From assembly GCA_033064195.1 (NCBI GenBank), contig JARBJD010000124.1:124001-188000 (forward strand): a DNA stretch of 64,000 nt, written 5' to 3'. The position numbers and the translations under genes were made by a program. Below, one piece after another: positions 23,670 to 33,717 of the stretch (positions are counted from its first letter, which is position 1; each line of letters opens with the position of its first letter). Under the pieces are notes generated by a model, which saw only the letters and a program-made list of their open reading frames with translations, searched no databases and was not told the origin of the DNA. The DNA is from Blattamonas nauphoetae (taxonomy: Eukaryota > Preaxostyla > Oxymonadida).

Positions 23670-23753
23670 GTTATTGTGGTTCGATCTGGCCACCCGTTAT
23701 TTGCAGATCACCATGTTTATGCCTCACAAGGTTGATGAGCACTGGTTTGGTAG
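23670..23753 (+). repeat. Recurrent repeat R, copy 3, at the 3' end of the kinase gene
   Basis: The ~60-bp flank (GATCTGGCCACCCGTTATTT onward) plus the core GGTTGATGAGCACTGGTTTG are inverted relative to 18205-18288. The kinase reading frame on the minus strand runs into this repeat and takes its last ~9 codons and stop from it. Confidence 0.7.
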
Positions 23754-25051
23754 AAAGGTGTTTCTGGTCCCAACACACTCTGAAGACGATTCGTTCGAAC
23801 AAGTTCGATTGACGAGACTCGTTGCGAAGGAGTCTGAGAACACGAACGAAAAGAGGAAGAGAGGGAAAGAAGGAAGACACACTTTGCTCAGAAGGAGAGA
23901 GAGAAGAATCTGAACTTCTCCCACAATCCCTTCCTTCGAGCAAATCTCACCAATGTCAAAGCCCAAAACCGATTTCTCAATCTCAACAGAACTTTCTCCA
24001 ACAATCCACGAACGAGAGGTCAGCATTTCCAGAAGAAGCTGCCCAAATGCCCACATGTCTCCCGCAAACGACCCAATCGAGCTCCCTGTCTTTCCTGTCT
24101 TGCCTGCAAGTTTGAAGAATTCTGGCGCCCAAAACTGCATCGTTCCACATTCCGCTGAGTTGCTCGTTTTCATCGTTCCGGTCCCAACAACTCCTCCAAA
24201 ATCCCCTGACACATCACAAAGAACACAAATCACACAAAACACAGAAAAGACCAGACAACCAAAACAATCATGAAAAAGAAGAAAAATGAAGAAAAACAAA
24301 AGAAAAAGGAAGAAATCGAGAGAGAAGAACAAACCAAGTTTCGCAATCCCATCTTTCCCAATCAGAACATTCGACCCCTTCAGATCTCCATAGATCTCTC
24401 CACGCGAATGCAGAAACGCAATCCCGTCCAGAACATCTCGCATCACTCGATACACTCGCTGAAACACAAAAACACAAACAATCACACAACACAGCACAAA
24501 CAACATCAATCCATCAAATAACAGGAAAAAGATTCAAAAAGATTAACAAAATGATTGAACATGAGGTAAAGAGAATGTCAAACCACAACATCCATCTTCC
24601 CATCAAGTTTCTGGTTTTCGCACAGTTCGTCGTGAAGCGAGTGAGAACACAGTTCCAGAACAACAAAAAGCGCATTGTCTCCTTCAATCGCCTCCACAAA
24701 CCCAACCACATTCCGATGCTGGTTTTTCGAAAGTTTTGAGATTTCGTGCTTATTCTTCCCGAAATCTGATTCCGACGTGAACGGCAGGATCTTCATCGCA
24801 AAATGTTCATCCGATGGTGTTTTCGACACTTCGTGCACTGATCCAAATCTTCCTTGGCCCAGAGTTTTGATGAACTTGTCTAATATTGAAACACAAGATG
24901 TGAAGAATCAGGAAACAAATTGGTTTGTTCACAACATGAAAGAAAAGAATGGTAAAATGAACACAAATGGAGAATGAGAAACCATACATGGTTCGGGAAC
25001 CTTAACTTCAAATCGATTCTTAGCTTTTGGCTTGGGTTGAACCGTTCTCAT
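23724..25051 (-). CDS. Protein kinase, C-terminally truncated
   Basis: Exons 25051-24988, 24879-24584, 24458-24335 and 24205-23724 give one frame of about 321 residues; introns are about 108-129 bp, longer than elsewhere in the window. Landmarks in order: glycine loop TLGQGRFGSVHEV, ATP-binding Lys in FAMKIL, catalytic loop RGEIYGDLKGSNV, metal-binding DFG, the activation-loop end WAPE, and the DMWAFG helix. The usual His-Arg of HRD is replaced by Tyr-Gly, but the catalytic Asp, Lys and Asn remain, so activity is plausible. The kinase lobe stops early: after subdomain IX the frame runs into a hydrophobic stretch and then the recurrent repeat at 23753, so subdomains X-XI are missing. It may be a pseudogene in the making, or an intron near 23870 may have been missed. 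Confidence 0.75.
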
Positions 25052-25270
25052 TTCAGAATCGTGGTTTGATCAGGACCACATCCTCTTTCATCACTCCAAC
25101 TGTCCTGTTGTGTAAGAATCAGATTTATTAGACCATTGTGAAGCATTATTGGATATGAATTTTTTGCTACCTGAGCCTCCTAGTTCTCTATTCTCGTTTT
25201 ACTCTATTTCTTTCATTTGGTTCAATCGTCCCTAAAGGCTCACGATTCAAACTAGCTGACGTGGATGTGT

Positions 25271-25552
25271 TCATAGTGACTCATACAAACCTATTGGCAA
25301 AGGTATTTCGAGAAAAAACCGTTCAAACAGTTCGTTTTCAGATTCTACTTCGAATGCTGTATCTTCATCAGCTGTTTTGTCTTCGACTGTCACTTCAGTC
25401 ACTTCTTCAACTTGTTCTTCGCGACAAAATGTGATAGTGAAGTCCGTTCCGCCTTTGAGAGTGAAGAAAAGTGCGATCAAGAAAAGTGACACTTCAGTGT
25501 TGAGAGCAGATATCAGTTGGACGACTGATTGCGTGATTGAGTCCTTTATCAT
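25271..25552 (-). CDS. Short acidic open frame of unknown function
   Basis: Ninety-three codons with a hydrophobic segment (EVSLFLIALFFTL) followed by an acidic tail rich in Glu and Val (QVEEVTEVTVEDKTADED). The layout, a membrane segment then an acidic linker, lies just upstream of the kinase on the same strand. It might be an exon of a receptor-like kinase gene, but I could not join it in frame to the kinase exon at 25051. Confidence 0.3.
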   Translation of the reverse strand: MIKDSITQSVVQLISALNTEVSLFLIALFFTLKGGTDFTITFCREEQVEEVTEVTVEDKTADEDTAFEVESENELFERFFLEIPLPIGLYESL

Positions 25553-26059
25553 CTGAAAAGGGATTCAATGCATCAGAAGTCCAAAATGACGAGATATCTG
25601 GTGGTGATTTCATCTTCGAAAAGTGTCATCTGAACAGCTTCTTGTGGGTTTTCTGTTCCTTCTTTTCCTGTCCTCGACTTTCCTCCTTTCGAGTTTTCCA
25701 GTACAGACAGCAGAGTAGAGTTTCTGGCATCTGTTGACTGTCTTTTTCTGTTCGGGCTTCAGCTTACAATTCAACGTCATCAAACAGTTGCGCAACAAGT
25801 TTCTCCATCCGAGACGATCAGTGCATTTGTGAAGATGATCGGGTAGTTGTTGAAAACCTGTCTGGTTGGGCCGGAAAGAAAACAGAAATCCAATTTGTCT
25901 CCAATACAACATCGAACAAGCGGACCATCCTGGATCAGATAAATATCTATAGAATGAGGAACTGTGAAAGTTGAACTGAGAACTGCTTTCATGGAGAGAA
26001 ACTGCATTTCGAGATCGACCCTCATCAGAGGCCGTTCGATTCCTCTCATCATCCATGCA

Positions 26060-28134
26060 ATGATTGCAGAAACAACAAAGGCTGCAGAAGAAGCGCAAGA
26101 TGAGCCGTTCATTGTGGTCGAGAATGTGCACAAGACGTACCTCCTTGGGGTTGAAGGAGTGGCAGCACTTCGGTTTGATTTCGGAGTTTTTCTCATTCGA
26201 TGAATTCTCGTTTCTCGACTCTCTTTGACAACTATCGGCAGAGGCGTGAACTTAGAAATCCATCAGGGGGAATTTGTGATGATCTGTGGGACATCAGGAG
26301 GAGGGTTTGCGTCTTCATCTTTTGTGGAACAGCACTCGTCAGGAAGAGCACGCTTCTGAACATCATTGGGACTATTGACAAACCGACGAAGGGGAGAATC
26401 ACGCTGTGTGGGAAACGTGTGTTTTTTTGAAAGATGTGACGGCTTCTTCTCGCTCAGAAATCACGCCTCGCACAACCGACGACGAGCTTGCCACGATCCG
26501 CCTGAAGCATCTGTGTGGCCTTATTCTTCCTTCATTACTCCTCCCCTTCTTATACTCTCTCCCATATCCTCTCCATCTCCTCCCCTGCCCTTCTCTTCTC
26601 AAAGTGGTTTTGTGTTCCAAACATTCAACCTTCTGGCGTCGATGACCGCCCTGGAGAACGTGGAGCTGCCTCTGACGTTCCGTGGGTATGGCCCAAAGCG
26701 TCGGAAGGAAAAAGCGAAGAAACTTTTGGAACGCGTGCAGATGGGCGACCGGCTGACGCACTACCCGTCGATGCTGTCCGGCGGCGAGCAGCAGCGAGTG
26801 TATGTGCACTGCTTGTCTTTCCTCCCTCTCCCTCCTTCACACATTCCGTTTTCTTCGTCTTTTCTTTCATCTCGTCCCATCTCCTTCTCTCCACTCTTCC
26901 CCTGCTCTCCTCTACTCTCAGCACCATCGCACGAGCACTGGCCAACAGCCCCGGTCTGCTTCTGCTGGACGAGCCGACGGGCGACCTGGACACGCTGAAC
27001 ACGAACAACGTGATGAAGATCCTGGTTGACCTGAACCGCAAGAACGGGATCACACTTGTGATGGTGACACACGACATGAACTTGATTGCATATGCCTCGC
27101 GGTGTGTGTTTGTGCGAGACGGGAAGGTGGCGTACGAGAAGAGGACGAAAGAGGAGGACAGAAGGAAGAAGATCAGGGAACTGGAAGAGGCGATTGAGAA
27201 AGGGCAGGATGGGAACAAGGCGACGGACAATTTGGGAGTGGAGGGGAAGGAGGGAGGGGAGGGCGGGGAAGAGGACGAGCGAAAGGCGCTTCTGATGAAG
27301 AAGGCGCTGGCTGGCTCGCACAGTGTGAAGAAGAGGAAGAAGAAGGACAGACCCGCGGGCGGGGTGTTGGGGGAGGGGGGCGAGGGGAGGGAGGGAGGCG
27401 AGCGCGTGCACAGTGACTGGATGATTCCAGTGTGCTCTTCTGTGCGCGAGCCATGCGACTACGATCCTGTTGCGTTCTGCAGCGGGGAGGACGAGGAAGG
27501 GATGGCCTGCGGGTTTGAGATTGTGGTGGAAGAGCAGGGCGACACGAAGACGCTCTTCCGCCAGTTTCCACTCAGCGCGAATCCATACTCGAACCTGCGG
27601 ATGGGATCGATCGGAAGGAAGGAGGAGAAAGTGAAGGACAGGGAGATCGTGTCCGTTGGGAGGTCTAGAAGCAGATCTCGTGAAAATGAGCAAAGGGACG
27701 AAGAACGAAACTTCATCCTGCCGAATGAGCAGCAAAATGATGATAACGTGCCGGACAGTGTTCGACATATCGCACAGACAGAACGAGCGTTTTCTCCCGC
27801 TCAACCAAACACACCACATTCCACCTCTCCTCCCCAACCTTCTCAACCTGCCACTTCTCCTTCTTCTTCATTCCCCATACAAAATACACCTCCTGCAGGC
27901 CAGAAGAAGGGAAAAAGAGGCCAACCAAACAATGTTCTCCAGCCGGACAAAGATGACGTGATTCCATTGCTGGAGACCTCCCCAACGGACAAAACGTCGC
28001 CCATGGCTGATTCAAGGACGTCCCAACGTAATTCGTCCCAATCACCGTTCAGTTCTTCTTTATCAGGATCGAGTAGGTCTGCGAAACATCTCACACCTCC
28101 GAATGTGACCAGACCGCCGTCAGGACCCCACTAG
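26060..28134 (+). CDS. ABC-type ATPase, LolD/MacB-like, with long disordered tail
   Basis: Six exons: 26060-26172, 26242-26304, 26343-26416, 26458-26512, 26605-26799, 26922-28134. All five introns are GT-AG with matching phase, giving 570 residues. Motifs: Walker A GTSGGGKST (split by intron 2), Q-loop in HLGFVFQTFNLL, signature LSGGEQQR, Walker B LLLLDEPTGDLD, and H-loop VTHD. The GFVFQ.FNLL and TGDLD forms are those of the LolD/MacB/FtsE group, whose ATPases power lipoprotein or membrane-complex release with a separate FtsX/MacB permease. No transmembrane segment or permease is seen here. After the H-loop a ~330-residue tail begins with a Glu/Lys/Arg-rich helix, then becomes Gly-, Ser- and Pro-rich and disordered. 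Base use in the tail is unusually GC-rich. The start was chosen at the ATG closest to the conserved domain; ATG 25964 is possible. Confidence 0.9.
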
Positions 28135-28374
28135 TTCGGTTTTATAACATAAAACTTGCTATAGTTCATTTGTTTCTTCATTTTTCTTTATTTAGAGGCA
28201 CCCGTCTCTTGAAGCGATCCATTATCTTTTTTGTGGTTTTTTTGGGAAAATAAGAGGCCCGAATTCGAAATGATGTTGATCGTCAATGAGATAGATTGTC
28301 AGAGACAATATAGCCGATAGACCATCAACAATACTACATAATAAGAGAATGGTCGGATCGACTTTGAAACCATG

Positions 28375-30052
28375 TTATGGTGGTGGTGGTGGTGGAGGCG
28401 GATTCCAACCAATCCGCTGCTGCTGAAACAAAACAGGTGAAGAAGGCTGATAAACCGGCGGGTGACCCTGAGATTGATTCAGAGGCGTCGCGAGGATGGG
28501 ATTCTGATTTGGCGTGATTTGAGCGACAGGATAATTCGGAATTTGCGAAATATTGATTGGGGGGTGGAGAGGGTGTTGTTGGAAGTGAGGCAGAGTCTGA
28601 TTGATGTTGGGTGGAGGTGGGGGAGGATAGTGTTGGACAGTTGAGATTGGCATCGTCGCAGTGAGAGGACGGGTGTAAGGAGGTTGCTGTGGGACAGGAT
28701 GGGAATATGAGTGATTCACTTTGATGGCTGGGTGATGCGAATGAGCCGGATTTATGTTCAACGGGATGGCTGGCGGACGATGAGGGGGTTGTGGAGGGAT
28801 GTTGGGAGGGTGATGGATTTGCAGAAAAGGATTAGGGGTGGGTGGGGTGATAGGAGGGTGTGGTGGAGGGTAAGGCTGTGGATAGGGTGAGGGGGGATGG
28901 GGAGGGGGTGGAGGTGATGGTCTCTTTTGGACTGGTTGAGGGGGTGGATGGTTGATGGTTGATTTGGAATTTGCGATAATATGTTCCCTATATTGCTGTC
29001 GAGCTGTTTGAATGTCTATCTGCATTTCTTCAAAGTCTGTTTCATGTGGGCCAGAAAATTGTGGGACAAAAAGATCTCTTCCCATAGAAAAAGTGACATC
29101 CACAAGAGGGTTCGTTACAGCCGTGGGAACAACGAAATTCTGCCGTGGGCGACGGATATAGCCATTGTCATACAGATTCCTGTTTTCAGAGGCGCTGTTT
29201 CGTGCTGAGTTTGTGATGGGCGAGAAGAGCTCGAAAGTATACCCATTCCAATATGATTGGATGTCCTGAAGGAAATAAAACAATCCGTTGTGGTTTTTAG
29301 TGACGAGCTTGAGTGTCTTGTCCTGTGCAAACAGAAAAATGTCGGTTGTTGGGGAGATCCGTGTGAGAAGCTCCGCTCGACCGCTAGCGGATAGATGGTG
29401 GCGACGGTTGATGTAGTCAAGACAAATGTCCTGTTTGTACTTGTTTGTATCAAATCTGGAGGAATTGCCTGTTTTAATTGCATTCGTGAGTGTCGCCTCG
29501 ATGTCTGGAAGATTTACGATTCCTCCCAGGTACATTCGAATAAAAGTTTCGCTATCGTGCTTTGAGTTTGTGTTAGGAAAGACCATTCCATGGACAAACA
29601 TCCCACGAAACGTTGTTTTGAGATATTTTGCTAGTGAATCTCTTCCATCGAACATATCACAAGAATCGATGAGTCTTTGGAAGATGTACTTGTCTGTTGA
29701 AAGATTGTCAATGGTTCGGTAAAAGTTCTAAGTATGAGATGAGAAGGAAAGTGGGTTAAGAGAGGAGGGGAAGACAAACCTTTTCATGTCCAGGCAGTCC
29801 AGTATTAAGCTGGGAAATCACTTCACCTATCGAGATTTTTGCGAGACCATTTGATTCATCGAATGCCTGTGGGAGTCCCGTTGTGTTCCTCATTTGGAGA
29901 TGGAATTTGTTGTGGATGGCCAGCATGTTTACCAATGAACAGAGACCTTCATGTTCAGGTTTCATATAGAACACAAGAATAGTTGGCCGTCTACGAAGAA
30001 AGGAATAGTCATCCACTTGACGAAGAATTAGATGATCTGAGAGAACTGCCAT
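28375..30052 (-). CDS. Hypothetical protein with proline-rich C-terminal half
   Basis: Exons 30052-29780 and 29727-28375 are joined across a 52-bp intron (GTTTGTCTT...ACTTAG), for about 541 residues. The N-terminal ~300 residues are folded-looking (LRRRPTILVFYMKPEHEG; RLIDSCDMFDGRDSLAKYL) but match no family I recognise. From about residue 310 the sequence is nearly all Pro with Gln, His, Ile and Asn (runs such as PPPPPHPPSPYPQPYPPPHP) and ends in eight Pro. Such tails bind SH3/WW/profilin-type partners or coat RNA-binding proteins. It lies tail-to-tail with the ABC gene and head-to-head with the S41 protease (about 180 bp apart), so a shared promoter with the latter is possible. Confidence 0.75.
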
Positions 30053-30234
30053 CTTATTATTGAGGGATGATCTCGTTGGTCCTCGGACTCAGGAACCGTC
30101 CATGTCAAAGACAAAAGAGACGGATGGGATGTATGAATCAGTGTGTGGTCCTAATGTGATTCTAAATCTTCAATTGAAACTGGAAAATCGTGAATGAAGG
30201 GTCGTTTTTTAAACTTCTTGTCCAAATCAACACA

Positions 30235-32505
30235 ATGTTGTGCACAATACTATTTTTGATGCAAACTCTTCTGTATGGAGCTTGTAATCCATCCTCGACG
30301 GTCCAGCCTTTGAGTATCATTGAGGAATGTTTTGACACAATCAAAGTTTGCTCTCCATTACAATCCATTTTTCCTCAGTTTAGCGAAAGTGAAGCCAAAA
30401 GCACGATAAAAACAGTGACGCAAGTGTTAAATGATTACTCGTTTGTGGACCATCTGCGAGATCCACCAGTCGATGCCGGCGTCTCAAAGATGGATCTTGT
30501 GGCCCTTGTTGAAGCTCTCGACCTGAAAGAACTCAACACAACGTACAAATTCTACTCAACACTCGTCAAACTCGTTGACTCCGCTAGAGACGCTCATTTC
30601 CAGTTTCTGGCTCCATGCGACACTGTCATCATGCAGGCGTTTCCATACGACCTGTCAATCGACACAACCAGCACACCCACTTTGGTTCTTCAAGAATTCA
30701 CTGCTGCCGCAGGCCTGTCGGATTATTCGAACGATAAACTTGGGTTTAATCTTGTGGGAGCGAAGGTCACTAATTTGACCCTGACAGACGACTTCGATGC
30801 CGGAAAGACGCCATTTGATGTGCTTTCTGAGTGGGCCGAGGAGAACGTGGCATTTGCAAAGCGAAAGACGAATAGATTCAACCGCGCCGTCGCTGAGTCG
30901 TTTGTTCTCCGAAGAGCGTTGAAACCACAAACACAGCAAGTGAAGATGATTGTGACACTCACAGGTGGAGAACAGAAGACAGTGACAGTCCCACTGGTCG
31001 CGTTGATCAATACAAAGAATAAGCTCACAGATATGGAACAGTTGTGCCCGATCAAGGGCAGCAAGGCTAATATGTTCGAAGAAGCCCCCAAGTTGTCAGT
31101 GGAGGAGATTAAAGAAAAGAACGAGGAACTCCTGCAGGATATTCTCTTCCCAAGCAGAACCATCGTCCTTGACAAACCATCTCCAAAACAACTCCCACAA
31201 TCGAACTCGGATTATTACACACCAATCGTCACTTCAGAGGCCAGCATCACGTCTGGAGTCATCTCTTCGGAAAAGACAGGATACTTACATATCGGATCAT
31301 TTGGACAAAACGCAGTGAATACAGCAAAAGCGTATGTACAATCACTGAAAGAGATTGTGGAGAAGAAATGCGAGAAGCTTATTCTTGATCTGCGTGGGAA
31401 TGGAGGAGGGGATGTCACACTCACCGTCCAAATGATGGAACTGCTCTGGCCGAACGCCATCCCGCACACGTTCCAAGTCGATAATCAGGTGACTCCGTGG
31501 CGCAACATGTACCACAAATGGATGAACTCCACCTCAACTGCTCCAGTTGATCCGATCACATTCAAACCGATCGATGTGTCGAAAGATCCGGTCGAGAAGA
31601 CGTTTAAGCACATCAACGGAACAGAATACAAGCGGGCATTCACAAAACGCTATCTTTTTGGCGGAGGAAACGATGTGGTTTGGGCAACAGCCAAGAAAAA
31701 CTGGAACAAAGATCAACTCACACGAACGACACCTCTCTTCACTCCCGAAAACACGATCATCCTCACCGACGGAATGTGCGGGTCAGCATGCGGCCTGTTC
31801 ATCAAAATGGCGCGAACACGTCGGGTGGGTCGTGTGGTGTACATGGGTGGCTATCCAATCGACACAGAACCGACAGACATCGACATTGGGGAGTTCAGTG
31901 GAGGCTCCGTGTTTCCTGTCTCCAATGTGGTTGCTGTTGCGCAGCTGTTGAAGGAAGATTCTCCGATCGACCCATTTGTGCGTGACACTGTAGATGTGAC
32001 ATTCACTCACACTATCACGTATTCGACCGAACCAGGAAAGGAGGACGATTTGTGGGAGTTCTCGCGTGTCACACCGTCGCTTGTGAAGAGACTGTACAAA
32101 AGAGCACCGTCGACGAGCGAGGCTGACGTGAAGGAGCTTGTGGGGCTGGTGAAGGCTGAATTTGGGAAATGCGATGAAGGGATGTTCCAGCAGAGCGCAA
32201 CATGCAACAAACAGATCAAAGACAACGAACTCTTTGCTCATCCCTGCTCGCCAGCCACGTCGACATTCGACACATCAACCTGCGTGGCTGCTGGATGTAT
32301 TGATCGCTATTGGTCGGTCAATGGGAAGTGTGTTGCTGCTCCAACGTTCTCTCGTGCGCCTGCCGATTTACGAAGCTGGTTTGGTAAATATGGCTGGATC
32401 ATCATTCTGGTCGTCGTTCTGGTCGTTGCCGCTGTGGTTGCTCTGATCATTTGCTGCTGCTGCTGTTGTTGCCGACGAAAGAACAAGGCCAGCAGTGGGT
32501 CGTAA
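30235..32505 (+). CDS. S41-family (tail-specific/CtpA-like) protease, type I membrane protein
   Basis: One exon; the ATG at 30235 opens a signal peptide (MLCTILFLMQTLLYGAC), while an upstream in-frame start at 30190 is less likely. The N-terminal ~330 residues are an S41-type extracellular scaffold. The catalytic region has GYLHIGSFGQ, the strand LILDLRGNGGGD, and the nucleophile loop TDGMCGSACGLF, with Ser in GSA as expected for S41 serine peptidases. A Cys-containing juxtamembrane segment follows. The C-terminus has a transmembrane helix (WIIILVVVLVVAAVVALIIC) ending in a run of Cys, then a short basic tail. This predicts a cell-surface or endomembrane ectoprotease with the Cys run as a probable palmitoylation site. 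Oxymonads and trichomonads carry expanded sets of such surface peptidases. Confidence 0.9.
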   Translation: MLCTILFLMQTLLYGACNPSSTVQPLSIIEECFDTIKVCSPLQSIFPQFSESEAKSTIKTVTQVLNDYSFVDHLRDPPVDAGVSKMDLVALVEALDLKELNTTYKFYSTLVKLVDSARDAHFQFLAPCDTVIMQAFPYDLSIDTTSTPTLVLQEFTAAAGLSDYSNDKLGFNLVGAKVTNLTLTDDFDAGKTPFDVLSEWAEENVAFAKRKTNRFNRAVAESFVLRRALKPQTQQVKMIVTLTGGEQKTVTVPLVALINTKNKLTDMEQLCPIKGSKANMFEEAPKLSVEEIKEKNEELLQDILFPSRTIVLDKPSPKQLPQSNSDYYTPIVTSEASITSGVISSEKTGYLHIGSFGQNAVNTAKAYVQSLKEIVEKKCEKLILDLRGNGGGDVTLTVQMMELLWPNAIPHTFQVDNQVTPWRNMYHKWMNSTSTAPVDPITFKPIDVSKDPVEKTFKHINGTEYKRAFTKRYLFGGGNDVVWATAKKNWNKDQLTRTTPLFTPENTIILTDGMCGSACGLFIKMARTRRVGRVVYMGGYPIDTEPTDIDIGEFSGGSVFPVSNVVAVAQLLKEDSPIDPFVRDTVDVTFTHTITYSTEPGKEDDLWEFSRVTPSLVKRLYKRAPSTSEADVKELVGLVKAEFGKCDEGMFQQSATCNKQIKDNELFAHPCSPATSTFDTSTCVAAGCIDRYWSVNGKCVAAPTFSRAPADLRSWFGKYGWIIILVVVLVVAAVVALIICCCCCCCRRKNKASSGS

Positions 32506-32969
32506 GACTTATCTTAGCCGCTTAGCCTCATCATGACACACCTAAACTGAATCACCTTTGATTACCCGGCATCGTCTCTCTCACTATCTATATAACTCGT
32601 TATGGATTCACTATGTGCCGTTTGTGTGTATGCTGCCCAAAGTTTCCTCCAATTCATTCAAGAATCAGTGTTTTCACACATTTTTTGATCAACCCTTTTC
32701 AACGGTCGTGTTCATCAATCTGAGGTCAGTAGGTTCTTCCTGTGTCATCCTTGAAGTTTCCAGATGGATTCAACAGTTTTGAAAGATTCTAGTGCAGATT
32801 TTCTAGTGAGAAATCAATCGTTCTTTCACGTCCAAGATCTGGCTTGTTGGTATCGTTCTCAAACATACAATTAGAAATCCTTGTTCAGGCAACAAAAAAT
32901 GCGAAGACAGGTCTCGTGAAATGAAGAATGTGTTCAGGAACACATCTAAAGGATAATTGATTGCTCTCC
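32506..32969. other. Intergenic region between S41 protease and H2B
   Basis: No open frame of coding quality is present. It holds the converging 3' flanks of the two genes; no RNA gene or terminator motif is recognised. Confidence 0.6.
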
Positions 32970-33332
32970 TTACTTATCGGCAGACATGTACTTTGTGACG
33001 GACTTGGTTCCCTCGCTCACAGCGTGCTTAGCAAGTTCACCAGGCAGGATGAGGCGAACAGCGGTTTGGATCTCGCGGGAGGTCAACGTGTGACGGCCGT
33101 TGTAACGAGCGAGGCGGGACGCTTCTGTGGCGATGCGCTCGAAGATATCGTTGATGAACGAGTTCATGATGGCCATGGCGCGGTTGGAGATACCAGTTTC
33201 TGGGTGGACGGACTTGAGCACACGGTAGATGTAGCTCGAGTATGTTTCGTGGCGCTTGCGACGGCGAGTCTTCTTGTCTCCATCGGCGGGAACAGTCTTT
33301 GCGGGTTTGTCTTTCTTAACTGGTTGTGACAT
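32970..33332 (-). CDS. Histone H2B
   Basis: One exon of 120 codons plus TAA. The N-tail is Lys-rich ([20 protein letters not shown]). The histone fold follows with all H2B hallmarks: [75 protein letters not shown], then [14 protein letters not shown] and the tail MSADK. It packages DNA as a dimer with H2A in the nucleosome. The conserved Lys in [12 protein letters not shown], the usual ubiquitylation site, is present. The start was set at the MSQPVKK methionine because upstream residues are unlike H2B. Lack of introns is usual for core histones. Ending in TAA confirms standard stop usage. Confidence 0.97.
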   Translation of the reverse strand: MSQPVKKDKPAKTVPADGDKKTRRRKRHETYSSYIYRVLKSVHPETGISNRAMAIMNSFINDIFERIATEASRLARYNGRHTLTSREIQTAVRLILPGELAKHAVSEGTKSVTKYMSADK

Positions 33333-33717
33333 TGTTAGTGTTGGAATGTTTTCGAAAGGTGGTTTTGGCTTCACGGATATATTCAAATGGTCCCATGTTC
33401 TGAAAATTACGCGTAAAATTTTTGTGCCTATAATGGGTATCGTGATCCAATTCTCAAGATCACGGTTTTCAACCCAATGAATGAAAGCAGGATATCTACT
33501 TTATTATATTCGATGAAGAAGTGTCGATGAGATATCAACATTGACAAGAATGAAGTGAGAAGAGAAGGAAATGTCTTGAACACGAGACAAGCTCACTATT
33601 CCAATGAAAGAGACGATTATCTGCACAGATCAAGCCAAGGCGAGAAAGACGATGAAAAGTCCTGTGAGAACACGCAAATTGGCAGGGAGAAGGATCTTGG
33701 TTGACGAGATGGTCGAG
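33333..33717. other. H2B upstream region
   Basis: It holds the divergent 5' flank of H2B and the 3' flank of the endosulfine-like gene. No gene is seen; I could not identify a TATA or CCAAT element with confidence. Confidence 0.5.

Noticed and set aside
23406-23735. Plus-strand 109-codon frame
   Set aside because: It spans the tandem repeat end and repeat R and has no coding-like composition.
27360-27400. G-rich run as a possible regulatory or CRISPR-like repeat
   Set aside because: It is Gly-rich coding sequence in the ABC tail; no spaced repeat array exists anywhere in the window.
26399-27846. Long minus-strand frames opposite the ABC gene (up to 361 codons)
   Set aside because: They mirror GC-rich low-complexity coding sequence; the plus strand carries all ABC motifs.
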